Shown piece after piece: positions 1 to 11,147 of a stretch of 64,000 nucleotides of DNA. The position numbers and the translations under genes were made by a program. The stretch lies in contig NZ_FNHI01000005.1 of assembly GCF_900103455.1 (NCBI RefSeq), forward strand, positions 248,001 through 312,000. Direction: 5' to 3'. This DNA comes from Streptomyces wuyuanensis (GTDB lineage Bacteria > Actinomycetota > Actinomycetes > Streptomycetales > Streptomycetaceae). Below the pieces are notes generated by a model. It was given only the letters and a program-made list of their open reading frames with translations. It ran no database searches and was not told the DNA's origin. Numbering within the stretch: the stretch's first letter is position 1; each line of letters starts with the position of its first letter.

Positions 1-560
1 ACCAGGACGGAGAACCCGCCGAACAGATATGTGGACCACTTGCTGCACACCCGCAGCGCGTTGATGCCGAGACCGGAGACGAGGAAGGTCGCCGCTACGA
101 ACAGCACGAGCGTGACGACGATCAGCGCGGTGTTCGGCTCGATGTCGAAGAGCAGGTCGAGCACCGTCAGCAGGGCGTACGCGCCGGTCACCGCGTTGAT
201 GGTCTCCCAGCCCCAGCGGGCCACCCAGATGAGGGAGCCGGGGAGGAGGTTCCCACGCTGGCCGAACACCGCACGGGACAGCGCCATGCCGGGCGCGCCC
301 CCGCGTTTGCCGGCGAGTGAGATGAGGCCGACGAGCCCGTAGGAGACGACGGGGGCCGTGACGCCGACGACCAGCACCTGCCAGATGTTGAGGCCGTTGA
401 AGACGATCAGGCCCGCGCCCATGGTCAGCAGCAGGACGCTGATGTTCGCGGCGACCCAGGTCGGGAAGAGCTCTCGGACGTGGCCTGTGCGTTCACCGTC
501 GGGGACGGGCTCGAGGCCACGGGTCTCTATCGCGCCTTCGGACTCGGAGGCGTGCGGCAT
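1..560 (-). CDS. NCS1-family cytosine/purine permease, 5' part (runs off the window)
   Basis: Only the first 186 residues are present; the rest lies left of base 1. The ATG at 560 has a GGAG eight bases upstream. After a hydrophilic N-terminus of about 30 residues the chain runs FPTWVAANISVLLLTMGAG, then hydrophobic spans near 35-55, 60-80, 120-140 and 145-165, with the glycine-rich loop GKRGGAPGMALSRAVFGQRG between the second and third. That loop and the FPTWVAANI start are typical of nucleobase:cation symporter-1 proteins, which take up cytosine, purines, hydantoins or thiamine-like bases through the cytoplasmic membrane. Substrate cannot be told from this fragment. It is transcribed away from ftsY, with about 200 bases between the two starts. 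Confidence 0.8.
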   Translation of the reverse strand, partial: MPHASESEGAIETRGLEPVPDGERTGHVRELFPTWVAANISVLLLTMGAGLIVFNGLNIWQVLVVGVTAPVVSYGLVGLISLAGKRGGAPGMALSRAVFGQRGNLLPGSLIWVARWGWETINAVTGAYALLTVLDLLFDIEPNTALIVVTLVLFVAATFLVSGLGINALRVCSKWSTYLFGGFSVL

Positions 561-748
561 GAAGAAGACTCCGTACAGGGATGATGGGGGGAGTCCGGGG
601 ATGCGGGCCCCGGGAGAGCGCCGACCGCGGCGGTATGGGGCGTCGTCAGGCCGGAGGAGACATCGTAACGTCTCCGGCAAAAGGTCCAAAAATGGGCGCG
701 ACCCCTCGTGTGATCCTCTGAGAGGGCTGGACCCCGGTGCCCTTGGCC

Positions 749-767
749 GATACTGGGTGGCGTTATG
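749..767 (+). promoter_or_regulatory. possible leaderless promoter of ftsY
   Basis: GATACT at 749-754 resembles a -10 hexamer and lies only ten bases before the ftsY ATG, and no convincing Shine-Dalgarno sequence precedes that ATG. This arrangement fits a leaderless or nearly leaderless transcript, which is common in Streptomyces. The -35 region is poor, so the call is an inference. Confidence 0.3.
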
Positions 768-1988
768 GAAATCGTCATCCTTGCTGTAGTCATCGCCCTG
801 GTCGCGGTCGGCGCGATCAGCGGGCTCGTGGTCAGCAGCCGCAGGAAGAAGCAGCTGCCGCCCTCGGCGCCGTCGAGCACGCCGACCATCACCGCTCCGC
901 CTGCCGAGCCGCACGTCGGCGAGGAGGCGGAGACCCCGCGGGAAGAACCCCGCCGCACGATCGAGGAGGTCGACCTCCCGACCGCGGAGGAGGCGGTCGC
1001 CGAGCCCTCCGCCGTCGAGGACCCGGTCGTCGCCGAGCCCGAGGCTCCCGCGATCGAGATCCCCGAACCCACCGCGGGCCGTCTCGTACGGCTGCGCGCC
1101 CGCCTGGCCCGCTCCCAGAACACCCTGGGCAAGGGCCTGCTCACCCTGCTGTCCCGCGAGCACCTCGACGAGGAGACGTGGGAGGAGATCGAGGACACCC
1201 TCCTGACCGCCGACGTCGGCGTCTCGGCGACGCAGGAGCTGGTCGACCACCTGCGCGAGCGGGTGAAGGTCCTCGGCACCCGCACCCCGGACGAGCTGAG
1301 GGGGCTGCTCCGCGAGGAACTGCTCCGGCTCATCGGTACGGACGCGGACCGCGCGGTGCAGACCGAGAGCGGCCTGGACACCCCGGGCGTCGTGATGGTT
1401 GTCGGCGTCAACGGCACCGGCAAGACCACGACCACCGGCAAGCTGGCCCGGGTGCTGGTCGCGGACGGGCGCAGCGTCGTCCTGGGCGCGGCGGACACCT
1501 TCCGCGCCGCAGCCGCCGACCAGCTGCAGACCTGGGGCGAGCGTGTCGGCGCCCGCACCGTGCGCGGACCCGAGGGAGGCGACCCGGCCTCGATCGCCTA
1601 CGACGCGGTCAAGGAGGGCATCGCCGAGGGTGCCGACGTCGTCCTCATCGACACGGCGGGCCGACTGCACACCAAGACCGGGCTCATGGACGAGCTCGGC
1701 AAGGTCAAGCGCGTGGTCGAGAAGCACGGCCCGCTGGACGAGGTGCTGCTCGTCCTCGACGCCACGACGGGGCAGAACGGCCTGGTCCAGGCCCGGGTGT
1801 TCGCCGAGGTCGTCGACATCACCGGCATCGTCCTCACCAAGCTCGACGGCACGGCCAAGGGCGGCATCGTCATCTCCGTCCAGCGTGAGCTCGGTGTGCC
1901 GGTCAAGCTGGTCGGCCTCGGCGAGGGGCCGGACGACCTGGCCCCCTTCGAGCCGGAAGCCTTCGTCGACGCCCTGATCGGCGACTAA
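765..1988 (+). CDS. ftsY: signal recognition particle receptor FtsY
   Basis: A 407-residue SRP receptor GTPase that docks ribosome-SRP complexes at the membrane and, with Ffh encoded 7 kb downstream, hands nascent membrane proteins to SecYEG. Residues 1-23 form a transmembrane segment, followed by a charged, Glu/Pro-rich A domain to about 105 and the NG domain. GTPase motifs are clear: GVNGTGKTTTTGKLA near 213, DTAGRLHTK near 296 and TKLDGTAKGG near 358. The N-terminal membrane anchor is the actinobacterial form; E. coli FtsY lacks a true one. The ATG at 765 gives exactly this anchor. A GC-rich hairpin follows the stop. Confidence 0.97.
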   Translation: MEIVILAVVIALVAVGAISGLVVSSRRKKQLPPSAPSSTPTITAPPAEPHVGEEAETPREEPRRTIEEVDLPTAEEAVAEPSAVEDPVVAEPEAPAIEIPEPTAGRLVRLRARLARSQNTLGKGLLTLLSREHLDEETWEEIEDTLLTADVGVSATQELVDHLRERVKVLGTRTPDELRGLLREELLRLIGTDADRAVQTESGLDTPGVVMVVGVNGTGKTTTTGKLARVLVADGRSVVLGAADTFRAAAADQLQTWGERVGARTVRGPEGGDPASIAYDAVKEGIAEGADVVLIDTAGRLHTKTGLMDELGKVKRVVEKHGPLDEVLLVLDATTGQNGLVQARVFAEVVDITGIVLTKLDGTAKGGIVISVQRELGVPVKLVGLGEGPDDLAPFEPEAFVDALIGD

Positions 1989-2016
1989 CCCTCCGGCGCT
2001 CCCTCCGTCCGGCTTT

Positions 2017-2047
2017 CCGCCGCGCCGCGTCCTCCGCGGCGCGGCGG
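2017..2047 (+). terminator. hairpin after ftsY
   Basis: A perfect 13-bp stem (2017-2029 with 2035-2047) encloses a 5-base loop, 30 bases after the ftsY stop. It lies between the convergent ftsY and prim-pol-like gene, so it may serve both strands. No U tract follows, as is usual in Streptomyces. Confidence 0.6.
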
Positions 2048-2175
2048 ACGCGTTTCCCGGGCCGGCCCTCAGCCGCGGCAGCGACGAGCCGGATGCGCCG
2101 GGAACAGCGTCCGCGGCGCGCTCGCCGCGGGCGGAACCGCGCGCGGAGGGGCGGGAGGCCCGCTCCCGGCGGTGC

Positions 2176-2838
2176 TCAGGGGGCCGTGGAGCGGTGGCAG
2201 ATGTACGCGAGTGTCCCCAGGAGCAGCCGGGCCTGCGGCGGAGTCCCGGACGAGCCGAGGGCCGGCGGCCGGAGCCAGCGGGACGGGCCGAGACCGGCGT
2301 GGTCGGAGGGCGGGGCCGTCACGTAGTGGCCCGCGCCCAGGCACCGCAGGTCCAGATCGGCGTCGTCCCAGCCCATCCGGTACAGCAGGTGCGGCAGCTC
2401 CGGGGCCGCGCCGGGGGCCACGAAGAACTGGGCGCGGCCCGTCGGCGTCGCCGACACGGGCCCCAGTGGCACACCCATCCGCTCGAGCCGCACCAGGGCG
2501 CGGCGCCCGGCCGCCTCCGAGACCTCCAGCACGTCGAACGTGCGGCCCACGGGGAGCAGGATCGAGGCTCCGGGCACCTCGGCCCACGCCTTCGCCACCT
2601 CGTCGAGGGTCGCACCGGCCGGGACCTCGGGTGCGAAGTCCAGGGGGTGCGCCCCCGGGGCCGGACAGCCGGCGTCCCCGCAGGAGCAGCGGCCCGCCGC
2701 GGCCCGTGCGCCCGGGGCGACGTCCCAGCCCCACAGTCCTGTGCACTCGGCCACGGCCGTGCACTCCGTCGCGCGGCCGCGGCGTCGTGCGCCGGGCCGG
2801 ATCTCCCGGACCCGGGAGCCGCCGATCGTGAAGCCCAT
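2176..2838 (-). CDS. small prim-pol-like protein (N-terminal bifunctional primase/polymerase fold)
   Basis: A 220-residue protein that reads like an isolated prim-pol N-terminal domain, as found at the front of plasmid and phage primases but here without helicase or zinc domain. It has a cysteine/histidine patch (CSCGDAGCPAPGAHPLDF, residues 55-72), then ILLPVGRTFDVLEVSEAAGR, a region ending in FFVAPGA and GHYVTAPPSDHAG, and a final Trp-Leu-Arg-Pro-Pro stretch. The start ATG at 2838 has GGAGGAGG directly upstream. A related gene sits at 2176-like distance from the other end of the window (62841). Such solo proteins are widespread in Streptomyces with no known role; DNA synthesis activity is not assumed. 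It is divergent from nsdA. Confidence 0.65.
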   Translation of the reverse strand: MGFTIGGSRVREIRPGARRRGRATECTAVAECTGLWGWDVAPGARAAAGRCSCGDAGCPAPGAHPLDFAPEVPAGATLDEVAKAWAEVPGASILLPVGRTFDVLEVSEAAGRRALVRLERMGVPLGPVSATPTGRAQFFVAPGAAPELPHLLYRMGWDDADLDLRCLGAGHYVTAPPSDHAGLGPSRWLRPPALGSSGTPPQARLLLGTLAYICHRSTAP

Positions 2839-3314
2839 GCCTCCTCCAACGGGTCGAACTCGCCGGTGGTTACGACCAGGAGTCTCGCTGTGACGCTGTG
2901 TCGCAGTCGCCCCGGCTCGCCGGTGCGGAGTGTCGTTAGGGGTGGCGCGTCCCGCTCCGCGCGCCCCGCCGCGCAACGCTCCGCCTGCTTCCGGTCGTCG
3001 TGTGTCAAGTGAATCGCGCCTGGCCGCAGGCGAGTTCATTCGAAGGGGTGGCGAATGGTGGCGTTTCTGGAATCGCCATGGCGGGACCAGTGATCGTAGG
3101 ATTACTTTCGGTACACGAACCCTGGGGAGGCGCTGCTTCCGCGGGTATGCCGGAGGCAAGTCGGTTTCCTGTTCGAAGGGGGGCGACCGCCGGACGGAGG
3201 GCCGTAACTCACGGCATTCTGCTAGGGGTTCGGACATCGTTCCGCCGGGCAAGGCTTTGCGGCGGGACTTCGTGGCAAGGCATGCAAGGACATCTTGCGG
3301 ATGGGGGCGTTCCT
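2839..3314. other. 476-base intergenic region between divergent genes
   Basis: This must hold the promoters of the prim-pol-like gene and nsdA. I see TAGGAT at 3097-3102, a candidate -10 for nsdA without a good -35, and TTGACA on the minus strand at 3003-3008 without a good -10. Base composition is lower in GC between 3000 and 3120 than around it. No coding frame looks real. Confidence 0.5.
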
Positions 3315-4787
3315 GTGAGCGGCGGCAGCGCGGACGGCTCGGGCACCGGCAAGCGCCCGAACGAGCAGCTGGGCTCGTGGTTCGTGCGCAGCGGCTGGTC
3401 GAAGGGGGAGCTCGCCCGCCAGGTCAACCGGCGGGCGCGGCAGATCGGCGCGCACCACATCAGCACGGACACCTCACGGGTCCGCAGATGGCTCGACGGC
3501 GAGCAGCCCCGCGAGCCCATCCCGCGGATCCTCAGCGAACTGTTCTCCGAGCGGTTCGGAACCGTCGTCGCCGTCGAGGACCTGGGCCTGCGCACGGCGC
3601 ACCAGTCGCCCTCGGTGTCCGGGGTCGACCTCCCCTGGGCCGGCCCGCAGACCGTGGCGCTCCTCAGCGAGTTCTCGCGCAGCGACCTGATGCTGGCCCG
3701 CCGGGGGTTCCTCGGGACGTCGCTCGCGCTCTCCGCCGGGCCGGCGCTCATCGAACCGATGCAGCGCTGGCTGGTGCCCACCCCGCCCTCCGACCCCGGA
3801 CCCGCGGACTCAGCGAGCGTCCGGCGCCCCGCCCGGCTCTCCAAGCCGGAGCTGGACCTCCTCGAGTCCACGACCGCCATGTTCCGCCAGTGGGACGCCC
3901 AGTGCGGCGGCGGGCTGCGCCGCAAGGCCGTCGTCGGCCAGCTCCACGAGGTGACGGACCTGCTCCAGGAGCCGCAGCCCGCGGCCACCTCCAGAAGGCT
4001 GTTCACCTGCGCCGCCGAACTGGCCGAGCTGGCCGGCTGGATGAGCTACGACGTCGGGCTCCAGCCCACGGCGCAGAAGTACTTCGTGCTCGCCCTGCAC
4101 GCCGCCAAGGAAGCGGGGGACAAGCCCCTCGGCTCGTACATCCTCTCCTCCATGAGCCGGCAGATGATCCACCTCGGCCGTCCCGAGGACGCGCTGGAGC
4201 TCATCCACCTCGCCCAGTACGGCAGCCGTGACTGCGCCACCCCGCGCACGCAGGCGATGCTGTATGCGATGGAGGCCCGCGCCTACGCCAACATGGGCCA
4301 GCCCAGCAAGACCAAGCGCGCCGTCCGCATGGCCGAGGACACCTTCGCGGACGCGATGGAGGACCGGGAGCCCGAGCCCGACTGGATCCGCTTCTTCTCC
4401 GAGGCCGAGCTCAACGGCGAGAACGCCCACTCGTACCGGGACCTCGCCTACGTCGCCGGCCGCAGCCCCATGTACGCCTCGCTCGCCGAGCCCGTCATGG
4501 AGCGCGCCGTCCATCTCTTCGGCGAGGACGCCGAGCACCAGCGCTCGTATGCACTCAACCTCGTCGGCATGGCGACGGTGCACCTGCTGAAGCGGGAGCC
4601 CGAGCAGTCCACCCGGCTCGCCGAGCAGGCGCTCCACGTCGCCAGGCGGGTGCGCTCGGAGCGGGTCAACACCCGGCTGCGCAAGACCGTCGACACGGCG
4701 GCCAGGGACTTCGGGGACGTGCCCGAGGTCGCCCACCTCACGGACCTCATCACCGCACAGCTGCCCGAGACCGCGGAAGCGGTCTGA
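3315..4787 (+). CDS. nsdA: NsdA, TPR-like negative regulator of sporulation and antibiotic production
   Basis: A 490-residue protein that closely matches what I recall of S. coelicolor NsdA (SCO5582), whose loss increases actinorhodin and calcium-dependent antibiotic production and sporulation. Residues 10-75 look like a Xre-type helix-turn-helix (LGSWFVRSGWSKGELARQVN, then RVRRWLDGE). The middle contains a Tat-like but internal RRGFLGTSLALSAGPALIE near 137-155, and the C-terminal two thirds is helical repeat sequence (WMSYDVGLQPTAQKYFVLAL, MIHLGRPEDALELIHLA, LYAMEARAYANMGQP), consistent with tetratricopeptide repeats. The GTG at 3315 has GGATGGGGG eight bases upstream. Longer in-frame extension upstream lacks homology. 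A large hairpin follows. Molecular partners are unknown to me. Confidence 0.9.
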   Translation: MSGGSADGSGTGKRPNEQLGSWFVRSGWSKGELARQVNRRARQIGAHHISTDTSRVRRWLDGEQPREPIPRILSELFSERFGTVVAVEDLGLRTAHQSPSVSGVDLPWAGPQTVALLSEFSRSDLMLARRGFLGTSLALSAGPALIEPMQRWLVPTPPSDPGPADSASVRRPARLSKPELDLLESTTAMFRQWDAQCGGGLRRKAVVGQLHEVTDLLQEPQPAATSRRLFTCAAELAELAGWMSYDVGLQPTAQKYFVLALHAAKEAGDKPLGSYILSSMSRQMIHLGRPEDALELIHLAQYGSRDCATPRTQAMLYAMEARAYANMGQPSKTKRAVRMAEDTFADAMEDREPEPDWIRFFSEAELNGENAHSYRDLAYVAGRSPMYASLAEPVMERAVHLFGEDAEHQRSYALNLVGMATVHLLKREPEQSTRLAEQALHVARRVRSERVNTRLRKTVDTAARDFGDVPEVAHLTDLITAQLPETAEAV

Positions 4788-4805
4788 GCAGCCCGTCCCA
4801 GGACT

Positions 4806-4877
4806 CCGGCGCGACGGCCGCCCCTACTGCCCGACTCGGCTCCCCACGCCAGGTCAACCGGGCGGCCGTCGCGCCGG
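4806..4877 (+). terminator. long hairpin after nsdA
   Basis: Perfect 18-bp inverted repeat: 4806-4823 pairs with 4860-4877 across a 36-base loop, starting 18 bases after the nsdA stop. It probably ends the nsdA transcript ahead of the amtB promoter. Confidence 0.6.
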
Positions 4878-4907
4878 TCGCGCTGCCCGCGGAGGGTACG
4901 CGCGTGA

Positions 4908-6815
<1,908 letters not shown>

Positions 6816-6828
6816 ACGGGAGTTCTGG

Positions 6829-9285
6829 GTGACGAGCATCGATCTGACCACGGAAACCGAGGGCTCGGGACCCAGCGGCTATGCGGCGGCCCGGCTGCGC
6901 CTTCTCCAGGAGAAGGCGCGGTCCGGGCCGCCGCGCCGTGCCGCGCTGGCCCGGCTCACCGACGACTGGCTCGCGGCGCTGTTCGCCGCCGCCAAGGAGG
7001 ACACCGGGGTGGGCGGCGCCGCCCTCGTCGCCGTCGGCGGCTACGGGCGCGGCGAGCTCTCGCCGCGCAGCGACCTCGACCTCCTCCTGCTGCACGACGG
7101 CAGCGCCGACGCCGACGCGCTCGCCTCCCTCGCCGACCGGCTCTGGTACCCGGTGTGGGATCTCGGGCTGGCGCTCGACCACTCGGTCCGGACCCCGGCC
7201 GAGGCACGCCGGACCGCCGGCGAGGACATCAAGGTGCAGCTCGGGCTGCTCGACGCCCGCGCCGTCGCCGGAGACCTCGGGATGGTCGCCGGGCTGCGCA
7301 CGGCCGTCCTCGCCGACTGGCGCAACCAGGCGCCCAAACGGCTCCCCGAACTCGACGAGCTCTGCCGCGAGCGCGCCGAACGCCAGGGCGAGCTGCAGTT
7401 CCTGCTGGAACCCGACCTCAAGGAGGCCCGGGGCGGCCTGCGCGACGCCACCGCCCTGCGCGCCGTCGCCGCGTCCTGGCTCGCGGACGCCCCGCGCGAG
7501 GGCCTCGCCGAGGCACGCCGCACCCTCCTCGACACCCGCGACGCCCTCCATCTGACCACCGGACGGGCCACCGACCGCCTCGCCCTCCAGGAACAGGACC
7601 AGGTGGCCGGGGCCCTCGGCCTGCTGGACGCCGACGCGCTGCTGCGCCAGGTGTACGAGGCCGCCCGGACCGTCTCGTACGCCGCCGACGTCACCTGGCG
7701 CGAGGTGAACCGGGTGCTCAAGGCCCGGTCGGCGCGCCCCCGGCTGCGGAACATCTGGGGCGGCCGCCGCCCCGAGCCCGAGCGCACCCCTCTGGCCGAG
7801 GGCGTCGTCGAGATGGACGGCGAGGCCGTCATCGCCCGCACCGCCAGGCCGGAGCGCGACCCGGTGCTGCCCCTGCGCGCCGCGGCGGCAGCGGCCCAGT
7901 CCGGAGTGCCGCTCTCCCTTCACGCCGTACGCCACCTGGCCGCCGCCACCAAGCCGCTCCCCGTGCCCTGGCCGGCCGAGGCGCGGGAGGAACTCGTCAC
8001 CCTGCTCGGCGCGGGCGAACCGACCGTTGCCGTGTGGGAGGCGCTGGAGGCCGAGGGCCTGATCACCCGGCTGCTCCCCGACTGGGAGCGGGTCCGCTGC
8101 CGGCCCCAGCGCAACCCCGTGCACACCTGGACCGTCGACCGCCATCTCGTCGAGGCCGCGGTCCGCGCCTCCGCACTCACCCGCCGCGTCGGCCGCCCCG
8201 ACCTGCTCCTCGTCGCGGCCCTGCTCCACGACATCGGCAAGGGCTGGCCCGGCGACCACTCCGTGGCCGGCGAGACCATCGCGCGCGACGTCGCCACCCG
8301 CATCGGCTTCGACAAGCAGGACGTGGGCGTGATCGCCACCCTCGTACGCCACCATCTGCTGCTCATCGAGACCGCCACCCGCCGCGACCTGGAGGACCCC
8401 GCGACCGTGCGGGCGGTCGCGGACGTCGTCGGCACGCCCGGCACGCTGGAACTGCTGCACGCCCTCACCGAGGCCGACGCCCTCGCGACCGGGCCGGCGG
8501 CCTGGTCCGCCTGGCGGGGCTCGCTCGTCGCCGACCTGGTCAAGCGGGTCGCGGGCGTCCTCGCGGGGGAGAGCCCCGGGGAACCGGAGCCGGTCGCACC
8601 GAGCGCCGAGCAGGAGCGGCTCGCCGTCGAGGCGCTGCGCACCGGCGGGCCGGTCCTGGCCCTGCACGCCGCGCAGGCCGAGACCTCGCAGCCGGACGGC
8701 GAACCCGAGCCCGTCGGTGTGGAGCTCCTCATCGCCGTGCCCGACCAGCCCGCCGTGCTGCCCGCCGTCGCCGGCGTGCTCGCCCTGCACCGGCTCACCG
8801 TCCGGGCCGCCGACCTGCGCGCCGTGGAGCTTCCGCAGGAGGTGGGCCCGGGCACCGTCCTCGTACTGAACTGGCGGGTCGCCGCCGCCTACGGCTCGCT
8901 CCCGCAGGCCGCCCGGCTGCGCTCCGATCTCGTGCGGGCGCTCGACGGGTCCCTGGACGTGGCCGCCCGGCTCGCCGAGCGCGATGCCGCCCATCCGCGA
9001 AGGCGCGGGGTCAAGGCACCGCCGCCGAGGGTCACCGTCGCCCCGGCGGCCTCCCGGCTGGCCACGGTCATCGAGGTCCGGGCCCAGGACGCCCCGGGGC
9101 TGCTGCACCGGATCGGCCACGCCCTGGAGTCCGCGGAGGTCAGCGTGCGCAGCGCACGGGTGTCGACGCTCGGCGCGAACGCCGTGGACGCGTTCTACGT
9201 CACAGGACCCGAGGGAGCCCCGCTGCCGCCCGAGGAGGCCGTGGACGTCGCCCGGGCGCTGGAGGCCGCGCTGCGCACCGCGTGA
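6829..9285 (+). CDS. glnD: PII nucleotidyltransferase/removing enzyme GlnD
   Basis: An 818-residue bifunctional enzyme that modifies and demodifies GlnK. Domain order is nucleotidyltransferase (GYGRGELSPRSDLD near 71-84, the GX(n)SDxD active site), PII-uridylyltransferase helical domain, HD phosphohydrolase (LLHDIGKG near 465), and two C-terminal ACT domains (from about 630 and 745) expected to bind glutamine. In streptomycetes the product on GlnK is AMP. The GTG at 6829 lies 13 bases after glnK and has GGGAG seven bases upstream; longer starts would run into glnK. Third gene of the GlnR-controlled operon. Confidence 0.95.
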   Translation: MTSIDLTTETEGSGPSGYAAARLRLLQEKARSGPPRRAALARLTDDWLAALFAAAKEDTGVGGAALVAVGGYGRGELSPRSDLDLLLLHDGSADADALASLADRLWYPVWDLGLALDHSVRTPAEARRTAGEDIKVQLGLLDARAVAGDLGMVAGLRTAVLADWRNQAPKRLPELDELCRERAERQGELQFLLEPDLKEARGGLRDATALRAVAASWLADAPREGLAEARRTLLDTRDALHLTTGRATDRLALQEQDQVAGALGLLDADALLRQVYEAARTVSYAADVTWREVNRVLKARSARPRLRNIWGGRRPEPERTPLAEGVVEMDGEAVIARTARPERDPVLPLRAAAAAAQSGVPLSLHAVRHLAAATKPLPVPWPAEAREELVTLLGAGEPTVAVWEALEAEGLITRLLPDWERVRCRPQRNPVHTWTVDRHLVEAAVRASALTRRVGRPDLLLVAALLHDIGKGWPGDHSVAGETIARDVATRIGFDKQDVGVIATLVRHHLLLIETATRRDLEDPATVRAVADVVGTPGTLELLHALTEADALATGPAAWSAWRGSLVADLVKRVAGVLAGESPGEPEPVAPSAEQERLAVEALRTGGPVLALHAAQAETSQPDGEPEPVGVELLIAVPDQPAVLPAVAGVLALHRLTVRAADLRAVELPQEVGPGTVLVLNWRVAAAYGSLPQAARLRSDLVRALDGSLDVAARLAERDAAHPRRRGVKAPPPRVTVAPAASRLATVIEVRAQDAPGLLHRIGHALESAEVSVRSARVSTLGANAVDAFYVTGPEGAPLPPEEAVDVARALEAALRTA

Positions 9286-9408
9286 CCGCCCGGACCCGGG
9301 GACTCCGTCCGGCCGCGTGCCCAGGGGGCAGACCCCATCCCACGCGGCCGGATACCCTTGGGTGACATCTGTCCGCCCGCCCCCGAGACCTGAGGATCCG
9401 CGACCACC

Positions 9409-10959
9409 GTGTTCGACACCCTCTCCGACCGCCTTGCAGCGACATTCAAGAACCTCCGGGGCAAGGGCCGCCTGTCCGAGGCCGACATCGACGCCACGGC
9501 ACGTGAGATCCGCATCGCGCTGCTCGAGGCCGATGTGGCGCTGCCCGTCGTGCGCGCCTTCATCAAGCAGGTCAAGGAGCGCGCGCTCGGCGCCGAGGTG
9601 TCCCAGGCGCTGAACCCCGCCCAGCAGGTCATCAAGATCGTCAACGAGGAGCTCATCGGCATCCTCGGCGGCGAGACCCGCCGGCTGCGCTTCGCCAAGC
9701 AGCCGCCCACCGTGATCATGCTCGCGGGTCTCCAGGGTGCCGGTAAGACCACCCTGGCCGGCAAGCTCGGTCTCTGGCTCAAGACCCAGGGCCACTCCCC
9801 GCTGCTCGTCGCCTGTGACCTGCAGCGCCCCAACGCCGTGAACCAGCTGGCCGTCGTCGCCGAGCGCGCCGGCGTGGGCGTCTTCGCGCCCCAGCCCGGA
9901 AACGGTGTGGGCGACCCCGTCCAGGTCGCCAAGGAGTCGATCGAGTACGCGAAGTCGAAGGTCCACGACATCGTCATCGTCGACACCGCGGGCCGGCTCG
10001 GCATCGACCGGGAGATGATGCAGCAGGCCGCGGACATCCGTGACGCGGTCAGCCCCGACGAGGTCCTCTTCGTCGTCGACGCGATGATCGGTCAGGACGC
10101 GGTCAACACCGCCGAGGCCTTCCGCGACGGCGTCGGCTTCGACGGTGTGGTGCTGTCCAAGCTGGACGGCGACGCCCGCGGCGGTGCCGCGCTCTCCATC
10201 GCGCACGTCACCGGCAAGCAGATCATGTTCGCCTCGAACGGCGAGAAGCTGGACGAGTTCGACGCGTTCCACCCGGACCGCATGGCGTCCCGCATCCTCG
10301 GCATGGGCGACATGCTGTCGCTGATCGAGAAGGCCGAGCAGACCTTCAGCCAGGCCGAGGCCGAGAAGATGGCGGCCAAGCTGGCGAAGGGCCCCAAGGA
10401 GTTCACGCTCGACGACTTCCTGGCCCAGATGGAGCAGGTCAGGAAGATGGGCTCCATCTCCAAGCTGCTCGGGATGCTGCCGGGCATGGGCCAGATCAAG
10501 GACCAGATCAACAACATCGACGAGCGCGACGTCGACCGCACGGCGGCGATCATCAAGTCGATGACGCCCGGCGAGCGCACCGACCCGACGATCATCAACG
10601 GCTCGCGTCGGGCCCGTATCGCCCGCGGTTCCGGGGTCGACGTCAGCGCGGTGAAGAACCTGGTCGAGCGGTTCTTCGAGGCCCGCAAGATGATGTCGCG
10701 CATGGCGCAGGGCGGCGGCATGCCGGGGATGCCGGGCATCCCCGGCATGGGCGGTGGCCCCGGCCGTCAGAAGAAGAAGCAGAAGCAGGCCAAGGGCAAG
10801 CAGCGCTCCGGCAACCCGATGAAGCGCAAGGCCGAGGAGCAGGCCGCCCAGGCCCGCCGCGAGCAGGCCGGCCAGGGGAGCCCGTTCGGGCTGCCGGCCG
10901 GCGGCCAGGGCGCCCAGGACTTCGAGCTCCCGGACGAGTTCAAGAAGTTCATGGGCTGA
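9409..10959 (+). CDS. ffh: signal recognition particle protein Ffh
   Basis: A 516-residue SRP54 GTPase that binds signal sequences and 4.5S RNA. GTPase motifs are GLQGAGKTTLAGKLG near 106, DTAGRLGID near 191 and SKLDGDARGG near 250; the methionine-rich M domain spans about 300-430 (GMLPGMGQIKDQ, RMAQGGGMPGMPGIPGMGG). The last 60 residues are Lys/Gln/Arg-rich and longer than in E. coli Ffh, a feature of Streptomyces. The GTG at 9409 is used because it starts the conserved FDTLSDRLAATFKNL. A strong terminator follows. Confidence 0.97.
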   Translation: MFDTLSDRLAATFKNLRGKGRLSEADIDATAREIRIALLEADVALPVVRAFIKQVKERALGAEVSQALNPAQQVIKIVNEELIGILGGETRRLRFAKQPPTVIMLAGLQGAGKTTLAGKLGLWLKTQGHSPLLVACDLQRPNAVNQLAVVAERAGVGVFAPQPGNGVGDPVQVAKESIEYAKSKVHDIVIVDTAGRLGIDREMMQQAADIRDAVSPDEVLFVVDAMIGQDAVNTAEAFRDGVGFDGVVLSKLDGDARGGAALSIAHVTGKQIMFASNGEKLDEFDAFHPDRMASRILGMGDMLSLIEKAEQTFSQAEAEKMAAKLAKGPKEFTLDDFLAQMEQVRKMGSISKLLGMLPGMGQIKDQINNIDERDVDRTAAIIKSMTPGERTDPTIINGSRRARIARGSGVDVSAVKNLVERFFEARKMMSRMAQGGGMPGMPGIPGMGGGPGRQKKKQKQAKGKQRSGNPMKRKAEEQAAQARREQAGQGSPFGLPAGGQGAQDFELPDEFKKFMG

Positions 10960-10980
10960 CGAGTCGGCCCCGAGCACGGC

Positions 10981-11018
10981 CGAGGGCCCCGCGATCGCCC
11001 CCGATCGCGGGGCCCTCG
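10981..11018 (+). terminator. terminator after ffh
   Basis: Perfect 17-bp stem (10981-10997 with 11002-11018) and a CCCC loop, 21 bases after the ffh stop. One of the strongest hairpins in the window. Confidence 0.85.
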
Positions 11019-11147
11019 CCCGTGCCGGACCTCCGGCGGCCGGGGCCGCTCACATCGCCGCAGCCGTGCTCCCGGGTGGCAGCGCGGCCCGTTCTGTGCG
11101 GTCATGGGCAGAGATCTGGGAGCAGCCGAGGGACCGGAGGGCAGGCA

